From positions 1 through 14,220 of the forward strand of contig UQWQ01000059.1 of assembly GCA_900544755.1 (NCBI GenBank): a stretch of DNA of 14,220 bases, written 5' to 3'. Positions 1 to 7,226 of this stretch are shown piece by piece. The translations under genes were made by a program, and so were the position numbers. Position 1 is the first letter of the stretch. Each line of letters opens with the position of its first letter. The notes under the pieces are model-generated. The model was given only the letters and a program-made list of their open reading frames with translations. It was not told the DNA's origin and did no database searches. The stretch comes from an uncultured Collinsella sp. (lineage in GTDB: Bacteria > Actinomycetota > Coriobacteriia > Coriobacteriales > Coriobacteriaceae).

Positions 1-2
1 AT

Positions 3-1847
3 ATCTCCATCCGTGTCATCACCGACCACATCCGCAGCTGCACCTTCATGGTGTCTGACGGCATCCTGCCCTCCAACGAGGGCCGCGGCTACGTTCTGCG
101 CCGTCTGCTCCGCCGCGCTGCCCGCCATGGCCGGATGCTGGGCATCTCCCGCCCCTTCCTGGTGGAGCTGGTGGAGACGGTCATCCAGTCCAGCGAGAGC
201 GCTTACCCCGAGCTGCGTGAGCACGATGCCTATATCAAGAAGGTCATCGGCACCGAGGAGGCAAACTTTGCCCGCACCATCGACGCCGGCATGAACATCC
301 TGAACAACATGATCGACGGCCTGGAGAAGGCACATCAGCACCTGCTGAGCGGTCTGGATGTGTTCAAACTGAACGATACCTTCGGCTTCCCGCTGGACCT
401 GACCAAGGAGATCGCCGCCGAGCAGGGTCTGGAGATCGACGAGGACGGCTTCCACGCTGAGATGAAGAAGCAGAAGGAGCGCGCCCGCGCCGAGCGCCTG
501 AAGAAGAACATTTCCGGCTGGAGCGAGGATCTGTTCGGCGGCCTGACCGCCGAGCCCACCGTGTTCACCGGCTACGATACCCTGAACGACAACAGCGTGG
601 TGGTTGCCCTGAGCGACGAGGAGACCCTGACCGACGCCATTGCTACCGACGAGCAGGCCAAGGAAGGCGTGCTGGTGGTGCTGGACAAGACCCCGTTCTA
701 CGCCGAGATGGGCGGCCAGCAGGGTGACGCCGGCGAGCTTTCCGCCGAGGGCGTTGCGCTGACCGTTTCCGATACCAAGAACCACAACGGCCTGTATGCT
801 CACGTCGCCCACGTCACCGAGGGTACGCTGACCGTCGGTACTACCGTGACCGCCGCGCTCGACGCCGAGCGCCGTGGCTTCCTGCGTCGCAATCACACCG
901 CCACGCACCTGCTCGACGCCGCGCTTAAGCAGGTCCTGGGCGAGCATGTCTCCCAGGCTGGCTCGCTGGTGACGCCCGAGCACCTGCGCTTTGACTTCAC
1001 GCACTTCGAGGCCCTGTCCTCCGAGCAGCTCAAGGCTGTCGAGGACCTGGTCAACCAGCAGATCTTCGCCTCCAAGCCGGTCGTGACCCGCGTCATGGGC
1101 ATCGACGAGGCCAAGGCCGCCGGTGCTGTCGCCCTGTTTGGCGAGAAGTATGGCGACGTCGTCCGCGTTGTCTCCGTGGGCGCCGAGGACCAGCCGTTCT
1201 CCCGTGAGCTCTGCGGTGGCACCCATGCCGCCAACACCGCCGAGATCGGCCTGTTCAAGATCATTTCCGAGTCCTCTACGGGCTCCAACGTCCGCCGCAT
1301 TGAGGCCGTGACCTCTAAGGGTGCTCTCGACTACATGGCCGACCGTCTGGCGCTCGTCGACGCCGCTGCTGCTGCGCTCAAGTGCCGTGTGGATGAGGTT
1401 CCCGCCCGCGTGGAAAACCTGCAGGCTGAGCTGCGCGAGACGTCCAATAAGCTTAAGAAGGCGCTGACCGGTGGTTCCTCCGATGCTATCTCCAGCGCCA
1501 TCGAGGGCGCCGTCGAGCTCGACGGCTACAAGCTCGTCGTCGCTGAGCTCCAGGGCCTTGAGGCCGCTGACCTGCGAAACGTCTGGGATACCGTGCACCA
1601 GAAGGTTGCCGGTCCTGTCGCCTGCGTCGTCGCCAGCGTGACTGAGAAGGGCACCCCGGCCCTGCTCGCCGCCGGCTCTGATGACGCTGTCAAGGCCGGT
1701 TTCCACGCCGGCAACGTGATCAAGCAGATCGCGGGCCTGGTCGACGGTCGCGGTGGCGGCCGTCCCAACATGGCCCAGGCCGGTGGCAAGAACGCCGCCG
1801 GCATCGCCGATGCCCTCGCGGCCGCTAAGACCGTGCTCGGCGCCTAA
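3..1847 (+). CDS. alaS: Alanyl-tRNA synthetase, 3' part (5' end outside window)
   Basis: Alanine-tRNA ligase, a cytoplasmic class II synthetase that charges tRNA-Ala and edits mischarged Ser/Gly. The reading frame is already open at base 3 (IRVITDHIRSCTF...), so the first in-frame ATG at 48 is internal. About 614 residues remain; compared with the usual ~870, roughly the first 260 residues, holding most of the aminoacylation core, are missing. The segment PSNEGRGYVLRR is the conserved end of the catalytic/tRNA-recognition region. The editing domain zinc site is intact: HTATH (fragment residues 298-302) and CGGTH (C404, H408). The C-terminal DHHA1 domain ends with the glycine-rich GGRGGGRPNMAQAGG. 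The stop is followed 17 bp later by ruvX. Leucine and valine codon choice changes sharply near base 720 (see findings). Identity is very secure. Confidence 0.98.
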   Translation: MSIRVITDHIRSCTFMVSDGILPSNEGRGYVLRRLLRRAARHGRMLGISRPFLVELVETVIQSSESAYPELREHDAYIKKVIGTEEANFARTIDAGMNILNNMIDGLEKAHQHLLSGLDVFKLNDTFGFPLDLTKEIAAEQGLEIDEDGFHAEMKKQKERARAERLKKNISGWSEDLFGGLTAEPTVFTGYDTLNDNSVVVALSDEETLTDAIATDEQAKEGVLVVLDKTPFYAEMGGQQGDAGELSAEGVALTVSDTKNHNGLYAHVAHVTEGTLTVGTTVTAALDAERRGFLRRNHTATHLLDAALKQVLGEHVSQAGSLVTPEHLRFDFTHFEALSSEQLKAVEDLVNQQIFASKPVVTRVMGIDEAKAAGAVALFGEKYGDVVRVVSVGAEDQPFSRELCGGTHAANTAEIGLFKIISESSTGSNVRRIEAVTSKGALDYMADRLALVDAAAAALKCRVDEVPARVENLQAELRETSNKLKKALTGGSSDAISSAIEGAVELDGYKLVVAELQGLEAADLRNVWDTVHQKVAGPVACVVASVTEKGTPALLAAGSDDAVKAGFHAGNVIKQIAGLVDGRGGGRPNMAQAGGKNAAGIADALAAAKTVLGA

Positions 1848-1864
1848 GAATCTAGGTAATCGCT

Positions 1865-2293
1865 GTGGTCGCGCTTGCGCTGGACATAGGGGAGACCAGG
1901 ATCGGCATCGCCGTCTCGAGCCGTGATGGCAAGATGGCGATGCCTGTCAAGGTGCTCCCGGCTGCAGAGGTCACCGGTATGGCCAAGACGTTCCGCTACC
2001 TGGTCGAGGACTATGAGCCCGATATCCTGGTAAGTGGGCGTCCCCTGACCATGGCCGGTGAGCCCGGTCCCCAGGCCGAGCGTGTTGCCGCTGTTGCGCA
2101 AAAGATTGCCGACGAGCTCGATCTTCCGTTGGAGTTTGAGGACGAGCGCCTGTCCTCGCAAGAGGCCAAGCGTATCCTGCGCGAGCAGGGCCTCAACGAA
2201 AAACAGATGAGGGGCAAGATTGACATGATTGCCGCCAGCCTGTTTTTGCAGACGTGGCTTGATCGTAAAAACGAGGAGGTTTCGCATGCCTAG
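1865..2293 (+). CDS. ruvX: RuvX/YqgF RNase H-fold nuclease
   Basis: Putative pre-16S rRNA nuclease / Holliday-junction resolvase-like protein of the YqgF (RuvX) family, 142 residues, the usual family length. It starts at GTG 1865, giving the typical N terminus VALALDIGETRIGIAVS with the first acidic active-site residue D7 in DxG. The second conserved element is DERLSS (D93-E94-R95) and the third is KIDMIAA, with D120 as the last acidic residue. All three acidic positions expected for an RNase H-like fold are present. It follows alaS by 17 bp and its 3' end overlaps the mltG start by 8 bp. alaS-ruvX-mltG is a widely conserved order in Gram-positive bacteria. The role in rRNA maturation is family knowledge, not visible here. 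Confidence 0.95.
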   Translation: MVALALDIGETRIGIAVSSRDGKMAMPVKVLPAAEVTGMAKTFRYLVEDYEPDILVSGRPLTMAGEPGPQAERVAAVAQKIADELDLPLEFEDERLSSQEAKRILREQGLNEKQMRGKIDMIAASLFLQTWLDRKNEEVSHA

Positions 2294-3719
2294 CGCTCCC
2301 GATCCGCGCCAGCCGAATCGTACACGTCAGCCGGCGTCGCGCCCTGCCCAGCCTGGCCAGCGTCCGGCACAGCCGACCCAGCGCGCAGCTCAGTCTGCCG
2401 CGCGCCCGGTGCAGTCCTCCTCTCGTTCGGCCCAACCTGTTCAACGGACGGGTCAGCAGCCTTCTGCTCGTTCGGTTCAGTATCCGGCTTCTCACGCGGC
2501 TCAGCAGCCCACTGCTCGTTCGGCTCAGCCTGCAGGCGGTGCTCGCTTTAAGCAACAGGCACCTACCCAGCGAACGCAGGTCCCCCAATCGCATTTGCAT
2601 CACGCTCGCGGTTCGCATGGCGTTGCTCCGGCGACTCGCTCGAGCTACAACACGCATGCTCGTCGCGGTGCTCAAAAGAAGAGTTCTCCGGTTCCTATGA
2701 TCATCGGCGTTGTGGTGGCCGTAATTGCGCTTGCTACTATCGCTTTCTTTGTCGTGCCTGCCGTCAAGGGCTTCTTTGCCGGTGAGGATACGAAGGTCAC
2801 GGCTGGTCAGCAGGTTACGGTGACCATTCCCGACGGTGCTTCGGGTGATGCGATCGCCTCGATTCTCTCCGAGAACCATATCGTCGAAAATCCCAAGGAT
2901 TACTACGCGGCGGTGAAAAAGCTCAACGCCGATATGTCGCTCAAGCCTGGTACTTATTCGTTCACCACACTCATGGATGCGACCAAGGTTGTTCAGCAGC
3001 TCATGGAAGGCCCCAACGCGGGCTCCAATGCGCTGACTATCCCTGAGGGTCTGACAGTCGATCAAGTCGCCGACCGCGTGGCCCAGGCCTACGACAGCAT
3101 CTCTAAGGAAGACTTCCTCAACCAGGCCAAGGCCTCCAACTACGTGGACGACTATAGCTTCCTTAAGGGCGCCGCCAACGATTCGCTCGAGGGTTTCTTG
3201 TTCCCCAAGACCTATTCGTTGGGTGATTCGCCGACGGCCGATGACGTGATTCGTGCCATGCTCGATCAGTTTAAGACTGAGTACAAGTCGCTTGACTTTG
3301 CGAGCTGCGAAGCCAAGATCAAGGAGCGCTACGGTGTGGAGATGTCCGACTACGACATCGTTAACTTGGCCTCTATCGTTGAGCGCGAGGGCCTCAACGC
3401 CGATCAACGTGCGCACGTGGCCTCGGTCTTCTACAACCGCCTTGCCGGCAAGCTCGACGGTCTGCGCTATCTCAACAGCGATGCGACCATGATGTATGTC
3501 ACCGGTGGCGAGGTTACCGCCGACGACCTGCAGAGCGATAGCCCGTATAACACCTATAAGCACGAGGGCCTACCACCCACGCCCATCTGCTCTCCGTCGC
3601 TCGAGGCACTCAAGGCCACGCTTGAGCCGACCGACTCCGATGACCTGTATTTCTACATTACGCAGGACGAGGAGTACTTCTCGCAAACCTACGAAGAGCA
3701 TCAACTGTCTTGGAATTAG
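2286..3719 (+). CDS. mltG: Endolytic murein transglycosylase MltG with long N-terminal tail
   Basis: Membrane-anchored lytic transglycosylase (YceG family) that cleaves nascent peptidoglycan strands and limits their length; 477 residues. I chose ATG 2286 because GAGGAGGT lies 5 bases upstream (2273-2280); an in-frame ATG at 2229 lies deep inside ruvX. Residues 1-135 form a basic, Pro/Gln/Arg/Ser/Ala-rich tail predicted to be cytosolic and disordered, with three imperfect 15-18-residue repeats. Residues ~136-164 are one hydrophobic membrane segment (VPMIIGVVVAVIALATIAFF). The extracytoplasmic YceG domain follows, with the conserved LASIVERE (E366 is the likely catalytic Glu), FYNRL, LNSDATMMY and the terminal YFYITQDEEYFSQTYEEH. 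It is followed 1 bp later by the HAD phosphatase gene. The tail makes it longer than the ~340-residue E. coli protein, as is also seen in other actinobacteria. Confidence 0.95.
   Translation: MPSAPDPRQPNRTRQPASRPAQPGQRPAQPTQRAAQSAARPVQSSSRSAQPVQRTGQQPSARSVQYPASHAAQQPTARSAQPAGGARFKQQAPTQRTQVPQSHLHHARGSHGVAPATRSSYNTHARRGAQKKSSPVPMIIGVVVAVIALATIAFFVVPAVKGFFAGEDTKVTAGQQVTVTIPDGASGDAIASILSENHIVENPKDYYAAVKKLNADMSLKPGTYSFTTLMDATKVVQQLMEGPNAGSNALTIPEGLTVDQVADRVAQAYDSISKEDFLNQAKASNYVDDYSFLKGAANDSLEGFLFPKTYSLGDSPTADDVIRAMLDQFKTEYKSLDFASCEAKIKERYGVEMSDYDIVNLASIVEREGLNADQRAHVASVFYNRLAGKLDGLRYLNSDATMMYVTGGEVTADDLQSDSPYNTYKHEGLPPTPICSPSLEALKATLEPTDSDDLYFYITQDEEYFSQTYEEHQLSWN
2418..2564 (+). repeat. Imperfect 45-48 bp tandem repeat inside mltG
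   Basis: Three in-frame units encode SSRSAQPVQRTGQQP (2418-2462), SARSVQYPASHAAQQP (2463-2510) and TARSAQPAGGARFKQQAP (2511-2564). The shared DNA core CTCGTTCGG starts at 2422, 2467 and 2515, so the spacing is 45 then 48 bp, always a multiple of three. Spacing and partial identity suggest expansion by slippage of a low-complexity cytosolic tail. No nucleic-acid function is implied. Confidence 0.7.
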
Positions 3720-3720
3720 C

Positions 3721-4218
3721 ATGAGGATTTTTAGCCCCAAACGATACGTTGCCTCGGTCGATCGCATCGACCTTGATACCCTGTGGGCCGACGGCAAACG
3801 CGCCATTCTGCTCGATCGCGATAACACTCTGGTTCCGCGCGACACCGAGCAGGTTCCCGCCGCGGTTTCCGCTTGGCTCGATACCGCCCGCGCCAAAGGC
3901 TTTAAGCTGTGCATGGTGTCCAACAACTGGCATCGCGATCAGGTCATGAGCTCTGCACGCGAGCTGGGACTCGAGGCCATCAGCCACGCCATGAAGCCCG
4001 CCCCGTTTGCCTTGAAGGCGGGTCTTAAGCGCCTTGGCGCCACGGCAGACGAGGCGGTGCTGATCGGCGATCAGCTGTACACGGACGTGTGGAGCGGTAA
4101 CTTTGCCGGCGTTGACACTATTCTGGTCAAGCCGCAGGCAACCCAGGACCTGTGGTACACGCAGATCTTCCGTATCTTTGAGCGCCGGGCCCTGCGCGAC
4201 CTTCCCTGCGAGGAATAG
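3721..4218 (+). CDS. YqeG-family HAD phosphatase (class IIIA)
   Basis: Small HAD-superfamily phosphatase of the YqeG type, 165 residues. The four HAD motifs are all readable: LLDRDNT (nucleophile D32, acid/base D34, T36), SNN (S67-N69), K92 in MKPAP, and IGDQLYTD (D117, D122). There is no cap insertion, as expected for class IIIA. The family is related to yeast GEP4 phosphatidylglycerophosphate phosphatase, so a lipid phosphatase role is possible but not shown here. The start is ATG 3721, one base after the mltG stop, with no clear Shine-Dalgarno; translational coupling is likely. An in-frame ATG at 3496 lies inside mltG and is not used. It sits between mltG and aroK, where related genomes often carry aroE or aroC. 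The exact substrate is unknown. Confidence 0.88.
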   Translation: MRIFSPKRYVASVDRIDLDTLWADGKRAILLDRDNTLVPRDTEQVPAAVSAWLDTARAKGFKLCMVSNNWHRDQVMSSARELGLEAISHAMKPAPFALKAGLKRLGATADEAVLIGDQLYTDVWSGNFAGVDTILVKPQATQDLWYTQIFRIFERRALRDLPCEE

Positions 4219-4226
4219 GTTTCGCC

Positions 4227-4760
4227 ATGTCTCAGCACATCAAACACGGCTGCGACCATATCTTCTTTATCGGCTTTTTGGGCGCGGGCAAATCGACGCT
4301 CGCGCGCAACGTCGGCACTATGTTCAAGCGGCGTTTTATCGATACCGATCGTTTGGTTGTGCGTCGATGTGGCAAGTCGGTGACCGAGATATTTGAGACC
4401 GAGGGCGAGGATCGTTTTCGCGAGCTTGAGACCTCGGCACTCCGTTCGCTTCAAAGCGAGCGCAGCCTGCTGGTGTCGTGCGGGGGTGGCATCGTCGAGA
4501 CGCCGGTGAACATTGAGCTGATGCATGAGATGGGTATATGCGTGTACCTCGAAGGCGACTTTGAGGACTCGTTGCGCCAGATTCGCCGCTCCGATACCCG
4601 GCCCGATTTCCGCTCGCCCGAGCACGCTGCGCGCCTGTTTGAGCATCGCCGTCCGCTGTATCGCCAGGCCGCCGATATTACCCTTGATATTCGCAACAAG
4701 TCCTTCGAGGACGTTTCCTACCTTTGTGCCGAGATGCTTTTGGAGCGTGGACTGCTATGA
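4227..4760 (+). CDS. aroK: Shikimate kinase
   Basis: Phosphorylates shikimate at the 3-OH with ATP, the fifth step of the chorismate pathway, in the cytoplasm; 177 residues, normal length. The P-loop GFLGAGKST spans residues 16-24. Shikimate-contacting residues known from the M. tuberculosis enzyme all have counterparts: D39/D41 in IDTD, R65 in FRELE, the CGGG loop at 85-88, R125 in the lid (TRP) and R146 in PLYRQ. The kinase therefore looks fully functional. It starts at ATG 4227, 8 bp after the phosphatase stop, and ends in an ATGA overlap with the aroB homologue. The intact kinase contrasts with the degraded neighbour (see findings). P-loop kinases of this group also include gluconate kinases, but the FRxxE and CGGG pair favours AroK. 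Confidence 0.93.
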   Translation: MSQHIKHGCDHIFFIGFLGAGKSTLARNVGTMFKRRFIDTDRLVVRRCGKSVTEIFETEGEDRFRELETSALRSLQSERSLLVSCGGGIVETPVNIELMHEMGICVYLEGDFEDSLRQIRRSDTRPDFRSPEHAARLFEHRRPLYRQAADITLDIRNKSFEDVSYLCAEMLLERGLL

Positions 4761-5866
4761 TTCGCCGTCAACTTATCAATTTCCAAAACCGCAGTGTCGA
4801 TGTCCGCGTTGGATTGGGCGCGTTCGAGGAGCTGTCGCGCATGTTTGCCTCGGCCGTGGGCAAGCCTAAGCGCGCGATGGTGGTTTGGAACGACGCTACA
4901 TCCGAGCGTTTTGGCGAGGTCATCGAGCATGCGCTGGTCGACGCTGGTTTTGCCGTGTCGCTGCTCGTCCTCGAGGTTTCTCCTGCCGGTGCTACGCTGG
5001 CCGATGCCGATACCGTCTTTGGCGCCCTGTCGGCTAACGGCATTACCTGCGACGATCTCGTTGTCGCTGTCGGTGACACGGCGACCTGCTCGGTCGTTTG
5101 TTGGTGTGCCAATCAGTGGTGCGGTCGCACCGAGTGCGCCTTGCTGCCGACGACGTTCGACGCCATGCTCACGGTTGCGACGACCATGAAGCCGCTTGTC
5201 GCCTCGTCGACGAATGCGCTTCCCGCTATCGCGTTCCGTCCCGAGCCGGGCTTGGTCGTGTGCGACCTCGACCTTGTTCGCGAGGCGGACCCCGAGGACC
5301 TCAAGCTCGGCTATGCGGTACTTGTTGGCACCATGCTTTCGAGCAGCAAGTCCCGCTGGAATCAGTTTACCGAGACCGTCCCCGAGATTCTCGCGGGCGA
5401 GGAGGTCGCGCTCGTCAATGCCGTTCAGTGGTCTCAGACTGCCCGTAAGGACGTACTGATGGCCACGAACCCGAGCGCCCGCCATGCGCTCGATTTTGGC
5501 AAGATGGGGGAGCGTACCCTGCGCGCCTGCCTGGGTAAAGCCGCGGCGCAGGTTCCTGCCTACCAGCTGCTGTCTGAGGGCATGCGCTTTGAGGCGCGCT
5601 TAGCACATGATGCCTGCGACTTTGATATCGATTACGTCTTTGAGGTCGATGACTGCCTGGAGGACTTTGGTATCGAGGAGCTTGCCTTCGATCTGGAGCC
5701 TGCCTCATATATCGAGGAGTTCCGCAGGCAGCAGTTTGACCGCTCGAACCGTAGTATGTTGCCGCTGCCCGCGGCACTCGGCGCCATTCGTCTAACGAGC
5801 GTTGAGGACGAGGTCCTCGACCGCCATGCTCACGCCTACTTGGCTTCTCGCAAAGAACTTCTCTAG
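4757..5866 (+). CDS. aroB: Degenerate 3-dehydroquinate synthase homologue
   Basis: AroB-family protein of 369 residues, similar in length to active dehydroquinate synthases, with an intact reading frame. It starts at ATG 4757 (MIRRQLINF), overlapping the aroK stop as ATGA. Similarity is visible in LADADTVFGAL, LVVAVGD, LPTT, AFRPEPGLVVCDLD, LDFG and EGMRFEARLA. The catalytic apparatus is not there. The NAD-binding ALGGGxxGD is AVGDTATCS (104-112). GEXXKS is replaced around 75-80. VDSSVGGKTAV is replaced by LTVATTMKPLV (138-148). The AEVIKYG glutamate aligns to V188. GHTFGH is GKMGER (248-253), and the HGEAV histidine is lost near 272-274. It cannot be expected to bind NAD and metal in the usual way. 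Possible roles are a regulatory or structural partner of AroK, a different reaction, or a decaying gene. The symbol reflects family only. No terminator follows; the pepP promoter-like element starts 7 bp after the stop. Confidence 0.8.
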   Translation: MIRRQLINFQNRSVDVRVGLGAFEELSRMFASAVGKPKRAMVVWNDATSERFGEVIEHALVDAGFAVSLLVLEVSPAGATLADADTVFGALSANGITCDDLVVAVGDTATCSVVCWCANQWCGRTECALLPTTFDAMLTVATTMKPLVASSTNALPAIAFRPEPGLVVCDLDLVREADPEDLKLGYAVLVGTMLSSSKSRWNQFTETVPEILAGEEVALVNAVQWSQTARKDVLMATNPSARHALDFGKMGERTLRACLGKAAAQVPAYQLLSEGMRFEARLAHDACDFDIDYVFEVDDCLEDFGIEELAFDLEPASYIEEFRRQQFDRSNRSMLPLPAALGAIRLTSVEDEVLDRHAHAYLASRKELL

Positions 5867-5872
5867 GATTTA

Positions 5873-5901
5873 TTGACATACATCGTCTTTCGTATCATGT
5901 T
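5873..5901 (+). promoter_or_regulatory. Candidate promoter for pepP
   Basis: A perfect -35 consensus TTGACA lies at 5873-5878, just after the aroB stop. The -10 box is less clear: CATGTT at 5896-5901 has the right 17-bp spacing but a weak match, while TATCAT at 5893-5898 matches well but gives only 14 bp. Position before the pepP gene and the lack of an upstream terminator fit an internal promoter in the aroB-pepP gap. Confidence 0.45.
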
Positions 5902-5907
5902 GAGGGG

Positions 5908-5962
5908 CGGGTTTCCAATCGGTTGCGAATCGCGCGCGATTCCGTCGTTCGGTTGAGACCCG
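5908..5962 (+). promoter_or_regulatory. Structured pepP leader with perfect 16-bp palindrome
   Basis: The gap before pepP holds the perfect palindrome GAATCGCGCGCGATTC at 5927-5942. It is enclosed by CGGGTTTC (5908-5915) pairing with GAGACCCG (5955-5962), with one G-U pair, and flanked by two copies of CGGTTG (5920-5925 and 5950-5955). The structure would lie at or near the start of the transcript from the TTGACA promoter. It could be an operator for a dimeric protein or a 5' RNA structure. There is no U-run, so it is not an intrinsic terminator. Confidence 0.5.
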
Positions 5963-5998
5963 TTCCGTCTTTATAGAGACAACAAGAAAGGAATCTGC

Positions 5999-7129
5999 AT
6001 GTCAGAGTTTGCTGCCGGTCCTGCCGGTCGTATCGAGCGTGTCCGTGCCCTGATGGTTGAGCGTGGCTACGACGCTATCGTGGTGCGCGACGAGGCCAAC
6101 CTTCGTTGGCTTACGGGCGTCAAGGGCGTCTTCGATTACACCTTCGAGTTCCCGCATGCTGCGTTTATTACGGCCGACCAGTGCCTGTTCCATACCGACT
6201 CGCGCTATCTCAACAGCTTTGAGGAGAACACGCCCGCCGGCAGCCCCTGGGTCTACGACATGGACGAGGGCACCATCCCCGGTTGGGTCGCCGGCAAGAT
6301 CGCGGCCAACAAGTGCCGCGTCTGCGCTGTCGAGGAAGACATGCAGATCAATTTCTACCAGGGTATTCAGCGTGGCCTGGAGGACCGCTCCGTTGCCTGC
6401 ATGCTGTCGCTGATGCATGACGACATCCGTAAGATGCGCGCCATCAAGGACGCCGAGGAGATCGAGCTCATGCGCCACGCGCAGTCGATCACCGACGCCG
6501 CCTTCCAGCACATGCTCGGCTATATTAAGCCCGGTATGACCGAGAAGCAGGTTCGCAACGAGCTCGAGAACTTTATGTTCGCCAACGGTGCCGACAGCCT
6601 GGCCTTTGGCTCCATCGTGGCGAGCGGCCCCAATACCGCCAACCCGCATGCCGTTCCGAGCGACCGCGTGATCGAGAAGGGCGACTTCGTCCTCATGGAT
6701 TACGGCGCGGGCTACTGCGATTATCGTTCTGACATGACGCGCACCGTCGTGATGGGCGAGCCTACCCAGGAGCAGCTCGACCTGTACGCGCTCGTGCGCC
6801 GTACGCACGAGGAGTGCGTTGCCGCCATTCATCCGGGCGTCGAGGGCAACGACATTTTCAAGCTTTCCAAGAAGATCATTGGCGATGCCGGCTATGGCGA
6901 TTACTACAACCATGGTCTGGGCCATGGCGTGGGCATTGACATCCACGAGCTGCCTAACTTCAACCGCAGCAAGAACATCATCGAGGTCGGCTCGGTTATC
7001 ACCATGGAGCCCGGCGTGTACCTGCCCGGTGTGGGCGGCGTGCGCCTGGAGGACTACGGCGTGGTCACCGAGAACGGCTACGAGCCCTTCACCAAGACGC
7101 CGCATGACCTTCACGTCATCGATTGCTAG
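5999..7129 (+). CDS. pepP: Xaa-Pro aminopeptidase/dipeptidase, M24 family
   Basis: Cytoplasmic metallopeptidase of the M24B family that removes residues next to proline, 376 residues. Residues ~10-130 are a creatinase-like N-terminal domain (RIERVRALMVERGYDAIVV); residues ~145-370 are the pita-bread catalytic domain. All five metal ligands are visible: D234 (LMDYGA), D245 (SDMTRT), H309 (GLGHGVG), E337 (TMEPGV) and E351 (RLEDYG). The start ATG 5999 has AGAAAGGA upstream. It is transcribed alone: promoter-like elements precede it and a terminator follows at 7153-7195. A pepP/pepQ gene just before efp is the common arrangement in Gram-positive bacteria, perhaps linked to handling of proline-rich peptides. 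Whether it acts as an aminopeptidase (PepP) or a dipeptidase (PepQ) cannot be decided from sequence. Confidence 0.93.
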   Translation: MSEFAAGPAGRIERVRALMVERGYDAIVVRDEANLRWLTGVKGVFDYTFEFPHAAFITADQCLFHTDSRYLNSFEENTPAGSPWVYDMDEGTIPGWVAGKIAANKCRVCAVEEDMQINFYQGIQRGLEDRSVACMLSLMHDDIRKMRAIKDAEEIELMRHAQSITDAAFQHMLGYIKPGMTEKQVRNELENFMFANGADSLAFGSIVASGPNTANPHAVPSDRVIEKGDFVLMDYGAGYCDYRSDMTRTVVMGEPTQEQLDLYALVRRTHEECVAAIHPGVEGNDIFKLSKKIIGDAGYGDYYNHGLGHGVGIDIHELPNFNRSKNIIEVGSVITMEPGVYLPGVGGVRLEDYGVVTENGYEPFTKTPHDLHVIDC

Positions 7130-7152
7130 TCTACTTCGGTAGATAGTTTGGG

Positions 7153-7195
7153 GCGGGGCCTCCGGAGCAATTCGGACGCCCCGCGTTCTCTTTTT
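7153..7195 (+). terminator. Intrinsic terminator after pepP
   Basis: Stem GCGGGGC (7153-7159) pairs with GCCCCGC (7178-7184). It continues past one C-C mismatch into TCCG/CGGA (7161-7164 with 7173-7176), with loop GAGCAATT. The run GTTCTCTTTTT follows to 7195. GC-rich stem plus T-run 24 bp after the pepP stop is a standard rho-independent terminator on the plus strand. Confidence 0.88.
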
Positions 7196-7226
7196 ATGCG
7201 CTCGCTGCAGGCGCCGTCTGCAAGTG

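Noticed and set aside
2229..2285. Upstream in-frame ATG for mltG
   Set aside because: It lies well inside ruvX, lacks a Shine-Dalgarno, and the added residues are cysteine/arginine-rich and unlike any MltG; ATG 2286 has GAGGAGGT at good spacing.
2193..3563. 456-codon open frame on the minus strand opposite mltG
   Set aside because: A shadow of mltG; the repeated Arg/Leu stretches come from the complement of the low-complexity tail. No ribosome binding site or domain seen.
4757..5866. Frameshift or truncation as explanation for the odd AroB
   Set aside because: Similarity to AroB persists in the same frame from residue ~80 to ~290 on both sides of the lost motifs, and no other frame supplies GGG, GHTFGH or HGEAV. 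The changes are substitutions, not a shift.
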